Assembly: GCA_023333565.1 (NCBI GenBank)
Contig: JAJKFH010002364.1
Location: 310,001 to 374,000 of the forward strand
Reading direction: 5' to 3'
Source: Puffinus mauretanicus
Taxonomy: Eukaryota; Chordata; Aves; Procellariiformes; Procellariidae
DNA: 64,000 nt
Shown: positions 13,401 to 26,110 of the stretch, piece by piece
How positions within the stretch are numbered: the stretch's first letter is position 1
How the letters are laid out: each line of letters starts with the position of its first letter
Position numbers and translations under genes: made by a program
The notes under the pieces: model-generated
What the model was told of the DNA's origin: nothing
The model's database searches: none
What the model saw: only the letters and a program-made list of their open reading frames with translations

Positions 13401-13850
13401 CACCCAATGATGCCCACTGGTGCTCCCATCCCTCCGTGCCCAGCACCCCGTGGGGCGGGTGGGCTTGGTTGGGATGGGGTCCCGGCTAGGGGGGCTCAGC
13501 TGTGCTGGGAGGCTGCAGCTGCACCAGAAGCAGCAAAGCCCCACAAGTGATGGTGGAGCACGAGGAGAGAAGGAAATCCATGCAAGTGCACCAATGGACC
13601 TGGGATTTGGGAATGTACCCATTTTTCTTCTTCACCAGCTGGTAAACAGCCATTTTCTATCTTAAAGCGTTTAGCATGGCAGAAAAAGCAGCTCAACCCT
13701 TAAGAAGGTGTGTAGGGAGGAGATGTTTGAGCCTGTATGAAGCAGTGTAGGACCTTGGACTATGACCCCTGGACCATTTTAAGGGGAAAATGAAGCGGTG
13801 CCACTGTCACGCTGAGCATCCAGCAAGTAAAAACCATTTGAGCACCAAGT
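10421..13850. other. Non-coding, nothing recognised
   Basis: Alternating GC-rich and mixed sequence. 12200-12780 is CpG-raised. 11160-11960 includes AT-richer patches without distinctive motifs. Open frames on both strands show no family features. Confidence 0.6.
12519..12575. repeat. Pyrimidine tract
   Basis: Nearly pure C/T (CTTTCTTTCTTTTTCCCCTC... CCTCCCCCCC... CCTTTCCTTTTTTT) with a purine-rich complementary strand. Potential for non-B DNA; no gene association seen. Confidence 0.75.
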
Positions 13851-14400
13851 CTCCTTGGAGCACAGTTGTGTTGACGCCAAATATCTCAAGACACAAGACC
13901 AAATTCTGGTAATTGTGCACTGGCTGACCTAAATCCCGTTCCTAATTTTGAAGTGATGTAAATCTAATATTTAACCAACAGAATGAAGTAGCCTAAGTTT
14001 ATTATGGGGCACACGGTCATACTCATAGCTTACAGTAAATACATAAGTCAGGCAGCTTAGCGGATAACAATCACGTTCAGGGGTTAGGGTATTGTTAAGA
14101 GCTGTTTTGCTAAGATAAGATTTCTGACATCCATCATTGCTTCTGTCAAACCCAAGAGGTTGTGAGCGTGATAAGAAGTTGTCGTGGTTTCACTTTGTTA
14201 AAAGGTTTTCTCGCGTTTAGCAAAGATTGATTTTGCAGTGGCGATAATTCCCTGCAAGCGGGTAGCATTCCCTATAGCATTTTAAATAACTGTTGCACGT
14301 CTATTTTGGGAGACAATTCTGGGAGATATTTAACTATTTTTGTCTATTATCTCTCCATTTATCTTTTTATATATTTATCTATCTATTTTTATTTATTTTG
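13851..14400. promoter_or_regulatory. Candidate regulatory element (GATA motif)
   Basis: A 550-bp AT-rich, repeat-free block. It contains AGATAAGA (14113-14120), several ATTTAA and TTTGTTAAA cores, and ends in a TATT/TATC low-complexity run (14337-14400). Texture suggests a conserved non-coding element. Confidence 0.3.
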
Positions 14401-17400
14401 ACCAAAACCAGCGTTTGGTCCAGGCAGGTAGCCATTTTTCCTGCTGTTGTTCAGCTGAGTTAGGTGGGAGCCACAACTTCCCGAGAACCACTTTAGGGCT
14501 CATGGTCAACAGCCTAATGGGAATTTCCCAAATCACCACTCGTTAGCAGAGCCGCATCAGGTTACCATAAACAGGGTAATTCAGCCCAAACGTCCCTCAC
14601 TGAAGGCTTTACCCCTCACTGGGGCTCTGCATCGCTCTGGGCCTCCCCATCTTCTCCAGGATGAAGGCAAAGAAGCAAACCTCCCTCTCCGAAAAGTTCA
14701 GATCACGTGGGAAAACCGCACAGAGCGTGGAGGGATCTCGGTGTACAAATGTGCGGCGCCTCTTCAAAGCTCCAGCACAGAAGCTGTTTACACTGTAAAT
14801 AAACAGACACAAGTAGCGGGTGCAATCCTTTTCCTCACCCTCTGCTTCTCTGGGGAAGAAAGGCAGCTCCAGAGGTGCTGTGCCCAAGCGCAACGGCAGC
14901 AAAATCCTCCTTTTTTTGGTTTTGGGGGGGGTGGTAGGAGGGGATCTCTGCAATAAACTGAGCAAAAATGGGCCGAGGAGGCTGGAAACGGTGAAATAGC
15001 AGGACCTTATTTTAAACAGCAGGTTTTCAGAGGAGGCACACAAAGGTGATGGTGGATTTGCTTTGGCCGTCCTGTGCCCGGGCACGTCCAGCTCCTCCGT
15101 CGGCACGGTCAGCACTGAGGAGCGCTGGGAAACGGGGGCAATTCGGGGCCGGCTGGCACCGTCCATCCTTCCCGAAACACTCGTTTCCAGGAGGGGAAAA
15201 ACAAACTTCAGATGAGCAATAAGTGAATCATTTACTCCTGTCTGATTATTAAAAGACAATCCGGACTGGGATGACAGGTTTAGTGAGTATGAGAGTTACT
15301 GCTGCAGGTACAAGGCTGCAGCTCCCTCGCATGACTACAGCTTTTACCCAGGACCCCAAAAAGCAGCCCTGAGCGAGCTGTGGTGGGGAGAAGTTTTTCC
15401 CCAGATTGGGTGGGGAGAGGAAGAAGGAGGGGAAGAAAAAGGCCATGTCTTAGTGATGGGGAACGTGGAGCAGAGCAGAGCAGCGTCCATCCCTGGAGAG
15501 GGCAAATGGGTGCCTACCCGGTGCGCTGAGCACCCAGTGGGTGACACAGCAAGGACAGGAGCACCGCGAGCTGCTGCCTCCACAGCAGAGGTGCGTAGAG
15601 GGTCTCCCGTGGGTGACCCTTTCAACCACGGGACAGCTCTGCAACATTTCTCAGGGTTTTCAGACCTACCAGTCCCTTTGGCTTGGCCACCCAGCACCCT
15701 GGTGTCAGGTCTTGGAGAAGGGATGGGGAGAACACCTGGCTGTGAAACAGCATGAGACCTTCAGGGATGCACAGCAGCCATTGGAGTGGTGTGCCCGGAG
15801 CACGGCGTGGAGCAGCTCTGTGGGGTCCAACAGCTGGACCGGCAGCTTTGCAGCACCGCTTGGCTTTCGGCCACCGAATGCACTTTCTCCTCCTGTCCAG
15901 CCCTGTGGGATTAAACTTTCCTCCGCCAGGTGCTCTGTGGTTGGGGCAGGGCTTGGAGAGGCTGGGTGGTGGTGGGCGAGAGAGCTTTAAAATAACCCAG
16001 GGTGTGGACATTTCTCTGGCAGTCATGTTATAAAAAGGCCTGGCTTGCCCAAACAGGTATGTACCGTGTGTCCTTGGCCCTTGATGGTGGGTACCTCTGC
16101 GGTGGTGGAGTCAACTGCAAGTGCCCTCGTGGTGGCCAAGCCTTGGAGGCTCGTGAAGAACCACACTCTCCCATGGTGCATGGCAAAGCCATCCTTTGCA
16201 TGTCTCCAAATAGCAAGGCTTTGGGTCAGGCTGCCCCAGGGCTTGCTGCCAAGCCTTGGAGAGCTGAGGTTGGACTACATGACCTCCGGAGGTCCCTTTC
16301 CACCTGAATTATCCCATGATCTGAGGAATTTCCCTATGACTGCAAGAGCAGCTAGATGCACATGTGCTGCTCAGTAATGAAGCTGTACCCAAAACTCCTC
16401 CAGACAGGACTTGGGTCATACAGTCTCTTGCTATAATGACACTACCGTCCCACCCAGTGCAACAGGATCCTGCCGTAAAACAAACATTACATGATGGAGG
16501 TACGGGAGAGTTAATGCCCAGGTCCACAGATGGGATTTCAACAGGAGTCAGGCACCGTTGTATCTCCAGGCATAAGAAGCTGGTTCCACTACGTCCAGGA
16601 GGACACCATGCAGGTGTCCCTGCAGCCTGTCCATGCAGTATCTGGCATCCGAACCAGGCTCCAGCCATGGCCATCCCCACCTTTGAGTGTTTATTTCCAC
16701 CTTGTCTGGTGTCACCTAATTTGCTGGCTCTTGCCCAAACTGTTTCTATCGCGGGGCTGGTTCATAGCATCTCAACTGGGCAACCAAAACTGCCCAGAGG
16801 ATGAGGTGGGTTGAGGCTGTGTGTTCCTGCTATGGGAAGAGAGGAGACAGGGCTCCCATCCGCCATCAGCCAGCACCACGGACCCTGCAGCTGCGGGTCA
16901 GGGGCTTTTCACAAACTGAGCACCCAACTGCTCACATTGCTGAGGTCTCTGTGTCCCCCAATGCCATCCTCAACATCACCTTTCCTGCTGACAAGGGAGC
17001 GCTAGTGACGAGATTCCATGTGTTTTTATTTGTGCTAGCTTTGCCGAGATAATTGCCGGCAAACACTGTAGCTTGATAAGCAAAACATTGGCAAGCTGCA
17101 ATTTCTAAAGCATCTTTAGCTAAATTTGTAGCGGTTGTCTCCAATTTGCAGTCCTGTTTGTGTCTGTGAAGAAGACACATTTTCTCAGCTCCCTTCTCAT
17201 GTTCCCACTTGCCTCGCACAGCCATGGAGGTAGAAGGAGGATTCCCCTCGCTTTATGCAGCTTGGCTTTGACTGAATAGCTTCCAGTTACCTTGAAACCT
17301 AATCTTCTTTTGAACTCTTTTTAAGTCAGTTGCGTTCTTGGAAGGAGGTGAGCCTGCGAACTTGTATCATCTGATGAGAGAGATAAGAGCTCTGCAGAAC

Positions 17401-18530
17401 CTACGCCCGGTGGCAGGCACAAGCCAGAAAACATCTGCACCTGCTCACATGGAAAAAGCACCCGGGTATTAGAGGAGGCGATTTGCCTTTCATGAGTTTT
17501 GGGATGTTTATTCCATTGTGGAGCTTCTCAGAGATGTCCTGACTGCCTGCTTTGGGACAACTGCCCATCAGTCCTATGTAAGCTCTGGGACGTGCTGCAA
17601 GACGGTACCTGAATGTCTCCAGATGAAGATGATCTTCATAATTTGCTTTTTGGGGTGGTTTGGTGCTGTTCACAGCTGGTGAAACGGGCTTATGGAAAGA
17701 AGCTGAAAGTCCTGCCCCTCCTTAGATCCAGGATTCCCAAGCTTTCCTATTCCTCTTGCCCTAAAATAGGGACTGAGCAACAAGATGTGCTCAAAACTAA
17801 GTTCTGTCTTCCTTGCCAGTCTAGTTCCCAGTGGCAGCAGCTACCCATGGCCACCAGTGACCATGGAGGGACCCCAAGGAGTACATAATTTCTAAAGATC
17901 ATATGCTGATGACCCCTTTTCTAGGGGAGGTCTATAGAGCCATTCCCATTGTTAGCCCCATACCCTAATCTTTGGGTTAAGGTATCACTTTTGGGTAGTC
18001 TGTCTGGTTTCCTGCACAGATGTACATCCCTATAGGGTCCAAGTGTCTGTGATGTGTGTCTGAGCTTCCACCTGTAGGAGCCGAGGGTTTGGTATTCAGC
18101 TCTTCTCCACCGCGTAGAGCCAGCCTGGGGTGGCCTCACTCTGCTGTTGGCTTTGCATTAGTAAAGTTATTACTGCTAAGAAATCAATCTGAGGGAGCTA
18201 GCAAGGAAAGGCAGGGACTACGTAAGAGAAGGAACCAGATCTGTTTGCTCTCACCCATTCCTTCACCCAAACTGGCCGTGAGACAACATGGTGTCCCCTT
18301 GCCTTTGGTCTCCACTGTGGAGCGGAGGATCATCAAAAGAGAAGAGGGCTGGAGAAAAGGACAAAAGCCGCTGCATGTAACATCAGGAGGCAGGGCTGGA
18401 TGCTTAGCGTGAAGCAACCAACCTACCTGAGGGCAAAGATCTGGGCCCTCGGGTCTCCCGCAGGAAGCCGGGATGATGCCACTTTTTTCATGTGCCTTCT
18501 GCGCTCCTCCATGGCTCCTGGGATCCTCAG
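14401..18530. other. Non-coding with one CR1 remnant
   Basis: Apart from the CR1 tail at 16262-16326, no gene or repeat was recognised. The 216-codon minus-strand frame at 14609-15259 shows no domain, and its sequence near 14690-14830 looks more like a regulatory block than protein. Confidence 0.6.
16262..16326 (+). mobile_element. CR1 LINE 3'-terminal remnant
   Basis: GAGGTTGGACTACATGACCT, then CCGGAGGTCCCTTTCCACCT and GAATTATCCCATGAT is the last 60 or so bases of a CR1 element with several substitutions. Confidence 0.85.
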
Positions 18531-21500
18531 CTTCAAACACAGCTGCTTATCTTCCTACATTACTCAGTGTTGATTCCCTACGTGTGCTCTAATGCATCTT
18601 CAAAGCACAGCGTTCACCACAGTGAACAGACCGGTTGATTAAATTAGAGTGACTTCTTCTAATTGTCAATGGTAGCGACTGCGAGGGCTGGGGAGACATT
18701 TTGGGGTAACTGGGAATAAAATTGCCCTAAAATTGCTCATTGTCAGAGCCATTTGAGGTGAGACCTGTAACAACTCAGGTGCCTTCTGTAAGGTCTCACC
18801 CTTACAGGAGCGGAGGAGCCTGTGCAAGAGCAGACGTGTACTAATGGGTTTTCCTTTTTTAGTAGTGTTATTCCCACTGGGGTATTAAAGAGATACCCCA
18901 GAGCATCTGAGCAAACAGCTAATTCCGTCGAAACCCAGGGCAATCCATGCGCTCTGAGTTGTTCTCAACATTTTGAATGCCAGATGCGGGTTTCAAATTG
19001 TAACAGCGAGGGCGAGTGAGAGGAAACAACCAGCCCTTTTCCCCCTCAGAATTCCTTTGTTCATTAAAAAAACTGCCAAAAAGTGGTGAAAGTCTAAATT
19101 TTGTTCCGGAAGGTGTATGCAAGCTCTCAACCGGAGCAAAATTGGGCCCTTGACAAAAGCAGGCTTTCAGTCCCGGGCACCTTCTGACCGCTGGTGGTGG
19201 TCAAGAAGGAGGATTTTTTTTCAGTACATGTTTTTCCAGCCATGGCATCGCTGTTTATTTTCGCCTTCCTCCAAGACAGCAGTGCCTGCCCTCTCTGCCA
19301 TGGTGGGATGGCATCAGGGCCCCCCCGATGACTGGAGAAGAGCCTCTTTGTCAAGTAACACAACTGGAGTCCTCCCCGTATGTGATGGTCACATGATGGT
19401 TGTGGGGCTATGGGAAAGGAGGCGAGTGGGAGTGGGACCGCCGGCTGCCAGAACAGTTCATACAGCCCACAGCGTGCTCCTGCCCACATCTGAGGAGCTG
19501 TCGGGAAGGCGAGCGAGAAGGAGGGAGCCGCGGACCAGATGCATTGCTCTGGTGGGCCGTCTCCAGCCTGCAGGCCATCGGGAAGGCACGCCTGCACCAA
19601 CGCTCCCGGCGGTTGCTCTTTGATAGGTGCCGTGGAGCGAGATCGTGCATCGGAGAGAGAGCGGTGGGGTGATCCAGTCCGGGAAGTCGTGTCTATCTTT
19701 GTTCTCCTCCTACCTGATTGCGGGATGACTCATCCCCTTCAAACCAGCGAGGCTATTTCTGACACGAGGTGCTACTTGGCGTGAGTAAAGATGGAAAAGC
19801 CTGCCCCATAACTTGGATGATAAAAAGGATAATAATTATGCTTTATATAGCAGACTTACAAATAATGGCTTGCTTCTTTGGCTGTTCAAGACCACACACG
19901 CTTTTTTTTTTTCAGGGGGAGAGGTGTGGGGGGTTAATTTGGGACTTTTTTAGCTGGAACAGGAGATCTGTGTGGTCCCGTAGGCTCCTGTATAATAATT
20001 CTTTTAGCTTAATATCTTTTGATCTCCTCTAAGTTATTCATCAGCCCTGAATAACACACTGCTTGACAGTCAGAACTTTTTATTGGTGAAATGGTGCTTC
20101 ATTTCGCCTTCAAACAAAAGCAGGCTCGATGCTGCACTTCCCCGGTTTCTGCAGGAACCCATGGGCAGGTGTCGGGTACGTTAGGAGAAATGGGATATTA
20201 AGTGGAGACAGGAAGGAAGGGGAGGAAGAAAAAGGAGAGAGGTCAACAAAGAAAAGTACAACTTACAGGAACAAAAGGAAGAAAACAGCCCCAAAAAATG
20301 AGAGGTTCTGGAAAGGTAACAACCAGTAACAGTTTGGGGGGGGGGGGTACCCATTTAAATAAAAAGAAAAGGGGAAAGAAAGGCTGAAGTGAGGGACAGG
20401 TAAAGGGGAGTTCGTTCAAGTCATCCCGAGGCATCCAGCGACTCTCTGCTCCAAGTCCCTGCAGGGCCCAGATGTTGGGCATGGGGAAAAAGAGAGTCTG
20501 GGGAGACAGTGGCCACAGCTGAGGAAGCGGGATGAGGTGCTCAGGTCCAGAAAAGCAGATAGTCTCATCCTGAAAAAGCTGGCAAGGTGAGGAAGGCACA
20601 AGTTAAGACCACCTCCAGTTGAAAAACAGCCCAGGCCTCCTATATCTGAGAAGGGAGGAAAGTGGTCTGTCCAGCTAAGCCCTCTGGCCTGGGATCAACA
20701 GCATGGCGAGTGCCAGAACATCTCCCAAACACCAGGAGGAACGGTACTTTTTTACAGCATAAATGTTTTGGAGACTTGAAAAATGCTGTAAGACTTTGGA
20801 GTGGCACACAGGGCATGCCAAGTTCCTCTGGAGGAGATGGGTGCTGCCATGAGCTGGAGGGGAGCGGGGACCCAGCTGAGGGCAAGCGAGCAGTGACCTG
20901 TGCAGGAAAAGATCGGTTGAAGGGAAGGAAGATCATTAATGGGGCTCCCTAAGGATTAGCGTTGAAAATCATTTCACGTCCTCCCTGGTGACTTCAGCAC
21001 AAAAAGCAGCAATATATTGATAAATCAGCTGATGTCAAAAAATGGGGGGGGGAAGGTAAGACATCACCAGTCTGGAAAGGGTTATGAATTGCAGTCCAGA
21101 AAAACTGTCTAACTCCAATGATAGGGACACCAGAAGTGGGGTGGTGACACATTTAGGTTGGCCTTCATCTGACCTTGTGTCAGTTGTCTGAAAGTAGTCC
21201 AAACGCACTCTATAGCCAGCGCAGAGAGAAAGACGGGTCCAGAGGGTAGTTTTCTCCACCTAAGATGTCTGTCTGACTTTTCTATGGCTGAAATTCATGG
21301 TAGAAATGAAGCTTTCCAGTAGGAAGAAGCAATAGCAACGGTTGCTGTACAGACACCATGTATGAGAGCATCATGCAAGCCAGCGTAGAAGAAAAAAACT
21401 GACGCTTGCTCTAATACGTGGTTTTCCCTATGGAGAGGTACAGGGGATGCAGGACAGGGTGCATGGCAGCGTGCAATGACAAAGACATGGAGCCCCGAGG

Positions 21501-23400
21501 ACATCACCGGCGTCTCTGGAACATCCACTTTAGGAAGAGATGGTCACACAACGGTGCTTGCCAGCACTGGGACATGGAAGTGCGGGAGACCACAGCAATA
21601 GAACGAGGAGCTGGCTACCCCAGGTGGCTGCAGGAGATGGCTAACCAGCTTGGGGTTGGCTGCTGGCACATCCCCAGCTCACGGCAGTAGGGATTTCGAG
21701 TTTCGTCATCGAGTCTAGCTGGGACAGAGCGGTGGTAATCCATCCTCGGGCCTCCTACCAGTGCTGCTGTAATGTCTGAAGAGCATTTATTTCCTGGCAA
21801 ATCTGGAAGAGGGAATGACCCTTCCAAGGCCTCTGCACCTCATGTAATACTGTAGCCCCCACTTCATCCTTCCCAGCCAGGAAGGATTTCAACTCCATCA
21901 ATAGCTGCAGGATGACATTTCCCTTCCTTCCCCCCAGTTATCCACCTTTATCTTGTGGAGTATGAAGAGTTCAAAAGAAAGTGAAATGAAGACCATCTGA
22001 AGACATCCACAACAGGGTCACCTTGGTTCTGCTGCTGCCGGGCTGGAGATGCCCACTCATGAGAGCAGAGATGTTGGGAGAGACCTCTGCAGTTTGGTGT
22101 CCACCACATGTATCTGTCCATGCTGAGACCCATCTCCAAAGAGAGCCCTGGGCTAACAGCAGAAATCAGCAAGCAATTTCTGATGTCTGGGAAGCAAGGG
22201 AATACATGAAGAGGTCAGAAATACAGTCACAGCGAACTGTGGCCACCATTGGCGAGCTACCCAAATGAAAGTTTCTCTCTCCAGGTTTTAACTCCATCCT
22301 TGCAGCACAGTAGACAGGTCAAAGCCTGCTTTGAAGCGAAACCTAGGCTGTAACCTATATGCCCAGGCAGGCAGACAGCCAGGTTCACACCGTGCATTAA
22401 CCCTGGCTCTCAGGGCTTGTGTGTGGACAGTCTGGGTGAAAGCTTTGGTGGAAGAGTCAAAGCTGCGTGGGAAGCATGCTCCTCAGGAAAGGGGCCAGCG
22501 GCGCAAAGGCTGCAGTGTAGCCAGGTGGCAAATGCTGGCGAGAGAACTGACGAGAGCAAAAGTGGTCCAGCATCCGTGAGCGGGGCCGGCGGGCAGGAAC
22601 CGGGACCGAGATCCTGCACGGGGATGGCTGTGAGGAGACCCGCTCCGGCCAAGCCCACGCGTTGCAACCCCTGGATGTGGTGCTTTGGCAACACCAACCC
22701 ACGCTGGCATTGGGACAAACCCAACAGCGGGCAAGACACAGCATCCAGACGCCAGCAAGAGTGGGGCCATGCTCTGCCTGCTGCCCCCGCGGGGGCATTG
22801 CAAACCAGCCTCACCCCGCACACGCTGCCCCGTCCCAGGGCTGCCCGGGAGCAAAGTCTTTATGAAAGTGCTGGGAGGGGGAAGGCAGAAAGGCAGAGCT
22901 GCTAACGCACAGTCTGGATCTGGGAAATCTGCAAGATGGTTGATATTAATATTTTGGTTTGGGGTGGAAAATTAAAGACGAAGGGCAAAGCATGGTATTT
23001 AGGCGCGGATTAGAAAGGAACGGTAAATAATGGGCAAGAATGTAGCCAGGAACTACAGGATGATTTACTATGACAAAGACAAAGGTGGCTGAAGGCGGGA
23101 GAAACCATGGGTCTGGGGTTGAGCAGCAGAAGGAGGAATGAAAAATAAAGTCAGGGCTGAGTCGGCATGCTTGCAAATGTCTTTGTGCCCTTCAAATGCA
23201 ATCAAGCCACAGCTGGGATCCTGGTGCTGGTTTTCTATGAGGAGCTTGTGGGCGGTGTTGGGGTGTGGGGGTGTTGAACTGGGGCTTTCTGTGCCTGTAA
23301 GGATTGAAGATAAACCGAGCGATGGGCTCAGTGTCAGGGACAGTCCTGGCTCAGCATCCCCAAGACTCTGCTCTGACAGCGGTAGAAACATGCACAGGGA
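18531..23400. other. Non-coding, nothing recognised
   Basis: Includes a purine-rich stretch (20195-20300), a G12-type run at 20336-20347 and an AT-rich patch at 19800-20100. Long plus/minus open frames at 19117-19650 and 22410-22905 are mutually overlapping and GC-driven. Confidence 0.6.
18757..18800. repeat. Inverted repeat, 10-bp arms
   Basis: GGTGAGACCT at 18757-18766 and AGGTCTCACC at 18791-18800 are exact reverse complements separated by 24 bases. Confidence 0.75.
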
Positions 23401-24100
23401 AAGCTGAAGCTATGGCTAAAATCTGCCCCTCCTGTCATTTCTGGGGACTACAGGAAAGTCATTTTAACCTCAGCTGAGAAGCAGACTCTTTGGCTAAAAA
23501 TCTGTTGCCTTGAGAGGTGTTGAGATGCACTTAAGTATGGCCCAGCCCCCAGCTGCTGCTCCAGAAGAACACCAGTCTCCCGTGGACACATAAGCCAACC
23601 CTTGAGGATGTCTCAGACACCCCAGCACCTCTCAAATGGCCTCAGGTGCCCACGTGTCATTGACAAAATTTGGCCCCCGGAGTCAGTAGAGATGCTGGAG
23701 AAAGCTTACATGGCCCAGACAACTCTATTATAGAAACGTCCCCAGATTTAGGGATTTATGCCTCAGTTCTGAGTCCCAACAGGTTCAGAGTAATTCAATG
23801 CTCTGACTGGGGAATCTTTTTCCTGCTCATTACTGAACCGCAAGCTTTCTCGGCCACAACAGTGGCTGCTGTCAACTGGCTCTTGCACAAGCCAGCCATG
23901 AGGCTCTTAAGCAAAGCAAAATTCATACATGCAACACTGATAAATCCTCACGAGACAACAACAGAGTCGATGGGTCAAACGGGTCACATTTCCATATGGC
24001 GTAAATCAGCTTCACTACATTCAAAGGAAGGCAGTCACATCAATTTACACCTGCTGGAGAAGTGGACCCGAGAAACTTGATAGGAAAGTTATTTCGTCTG
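23401..24100. other. Non-coding with a possible old repeat
   Basis: Mixed composition. An old-repeat-like module lies at 23998-24060; otherwise nothing recognised. Confidence 0.55.
23998..24060. mobile_element. Possible old interspersed-repeat remnant
   Basis: GGCGTAAATCAGCTTCACTA, TTCAAAGGAAGGCAGTCACA and TCAATTTACACCTGCTGGAG resembles the common sauropsid repeat module 'TAAATCAGCTTAACTCCATTGAAGTCAATG...ATTTACACCAGCTGAGG'. Recalled by eye only. Confidence 0.35.
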
Positions 24101-24700
24101 TCATGACTTCACTTTGCAAAGCAGGTCATAAGGCAGTCCATTGAGTGAGATGTTCAGATGCAATATGATAAGGCACTTCCATGCCTGGAAGAAACAGCTG
24201 TCTCGAGAGATTTTAATAATGACTGCCTTGCAAAAGGGTCGTACTGTTGGGCAGCAAATGTCCTCATTCAGACTGTGAAGAAGATCTGCATTTAATCCTG
24301 GTGCACCAGTTTTCCTGTTAAACCAGACTCCTAGGAAAGACTAATGCGGAAGAAGGTGCAATCAAGGCAAGCTGGTGGAAAGATAACCCATCAATTACCC
24401 AGCGGCTTGGGATATTCCTTCAAAGGCCCATTCAATTAGACATCTGATTTGCATGTCTTTCCCATTTGCTGTAGGTACTCATTAGGAGCATTTAAATACA
24501 ACCCTGACTGCAGCCCCACAAAGCCTTGGGTGGATGCTTTCGAGAACCTCATTTTAGTTTATCAGAGTTGTCAGAAGTTGCAATTACTGTAGAGCAAGAA
24601 ACAAAGTGCTTTATCGGCCCTTTGAATCTGCTGGGATTAACATCCCCCTCTTGCAAAAATAAGTGTCTTTGCAGTCTTTAAAGATCCCAGAGATCAAGAT
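24101..24700. promoter_or_regulatory. Candidate regulatory element (POU octamer)
   Basis: A 600-bp AT-rich, repeat-free block with an exact octamer ATTTGCAT at 24447-24454, just after ATTCAATTAGACATC. ATTTAAATAC and TTTAATCC cores also occur. No coding signal. Confidence 0.35.
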
Positions 24701-25900
24701 CTCTTAAGTCCCATCAGAAGGACAAGCACGGTGACCCCCAAACACTGGAGTGATATGCGTTTCAGCTCAACAGCACCCTTTTTCCCCTCTTTTTAATAGG
24801 TTTGTCCCCAAGCCGTTGCCATCCTGGTCCATGTCGACTCACACCACGGTTCAGACTAAGCCGGGAACAGCTGATCTCCCTTCAGCCAGAGACCAGGGCT
24901 GGGTCCTGCCTGTCCTCAGCTGCAGCATCTTGGTTTTTCGGCAGGTGGGAGGGGACCGCCCTGCAGTCCCCACACAACAGGTCTGTCCTGTCCTCCTGTC
25001 CTCCCTCCCTGACCTTTGCTGCTCTGTCCCAGCCTCGCGCTCTCCCTCCCAGCTTTTTAGTCTGAGCTGCTGTTTCAACATCACCTGAGCTGAATTGGGA
25101 CCGGAGTGACATTCGGAGCCCCGTCCAGCCGTGGTCAGGTGCTTGGCTGAGAGGTTGGATTCTCGGGTGCCTGATAGGCAGCACAATCCCACCAAGCTTG
25201 GCCCATAGTTGGGACATTCGTGCTGTCTCTCTCCCATGTAGGTGCTGTTCTCTACCGAGGTCAAATCCACCTGGAAACTGCCCAGGAGTCTATTTTCATA
25301 TAAGATGTAGGAACTGAATGTCCTCAAGACTGTTTTCCCCCCTGAAAATTTGCCTGAAGTTGGCCCAAAGCTTCAAAGGTTGCCGTGGAAGGAGAAGGTG
25401 GAGAGCTGATAGATCCTTGAGGAAAACAGCTAAAAAAAATCACCCCTCCCTTTCTCCTTCCCCGCTTTGGCAGAGCAACACAAGCAGACGTGGTGTAGAC
25501 ACAGCTGTACCCGCACGCAAGGGCTTTGGTCAGCGTAGCATGTTATCGTGGGAGGCGGTGCAGCGAAACACGCTCCGGCAGGAGAAATCCTTGCAGAATT
25601 GGCCCAGTCTCGGTCAATATCTGTCTCGAGTTTGCACAGAGCGAGCCCCGAGGTTGCCAAGGACGATTTCATGTCCCCACGCATGCCAGGCCAGAAGACC
25701 CGGTGCACCAGGCCAGAAGACAAGGGCTGTGCGCCTTCTCCAAACGCAGCGGTACCCCGTCCCTGGCAGGGCAGGATGGGTGCTGGAGGAGGCATGACTG
25801 AGAAACCAGGGGTGGTCCTAAAACCCCATTCAGCCTGGCCCCACCAAACCCTTCGTACCCCCCTTGTGTACCAGCACCCCAAACACAAGCAAGAAACCAG
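24701..25900. other. Non-coding, nothing recognised
   Basis: GC-rich with overlapping open frames on both strands and no family features. A 14-base direct repeat (CCAGGCCAGAAGAC) occurs twice at about 25687-25725. Confidence 0.6.
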
Positions 25901-26110
25901 ACATTGTTTTAAAAGAAGAAAACCATGTTAGCCTTATCCCAGCCTTTGATTTCTGCTTGGATGTTCTTGTACGAGGTATAAAGGTAGTGTCTCTAATGAG
26001 ATTACATATTATAGTCACCCGGGAGTTGTTAAAGGGCTGTTTCTAATGGGATTAAAATGTATAGCACCCAGTTATAGCTGTAATTGCATTACACCCCTAA
26101 GGAGAGCCTG
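25901..26110. promoter_or_regulatory. Candidate element with three paired-homeodomain palindromes
   Basis: TAATGAGATTA (25994-26004), TAATGGGATTA (26044-26054) and TAATTGCATTA (26081-26091) each fit TAATNNNATTA, the P3 dimer site of paired-class homeodomains. The first two sit exactly 50 bp apart within two degenerate tandem copies of about 50 bp (both continue ...TATAG.CACCC). This is an unusually dense set for so short a stretch. Confidence 0.5.

Noticed and set aside
14609..15259. 216-codon minus-strand open frame
   Set aside because: No domain, low-complexity segments and no supporting splice sites.
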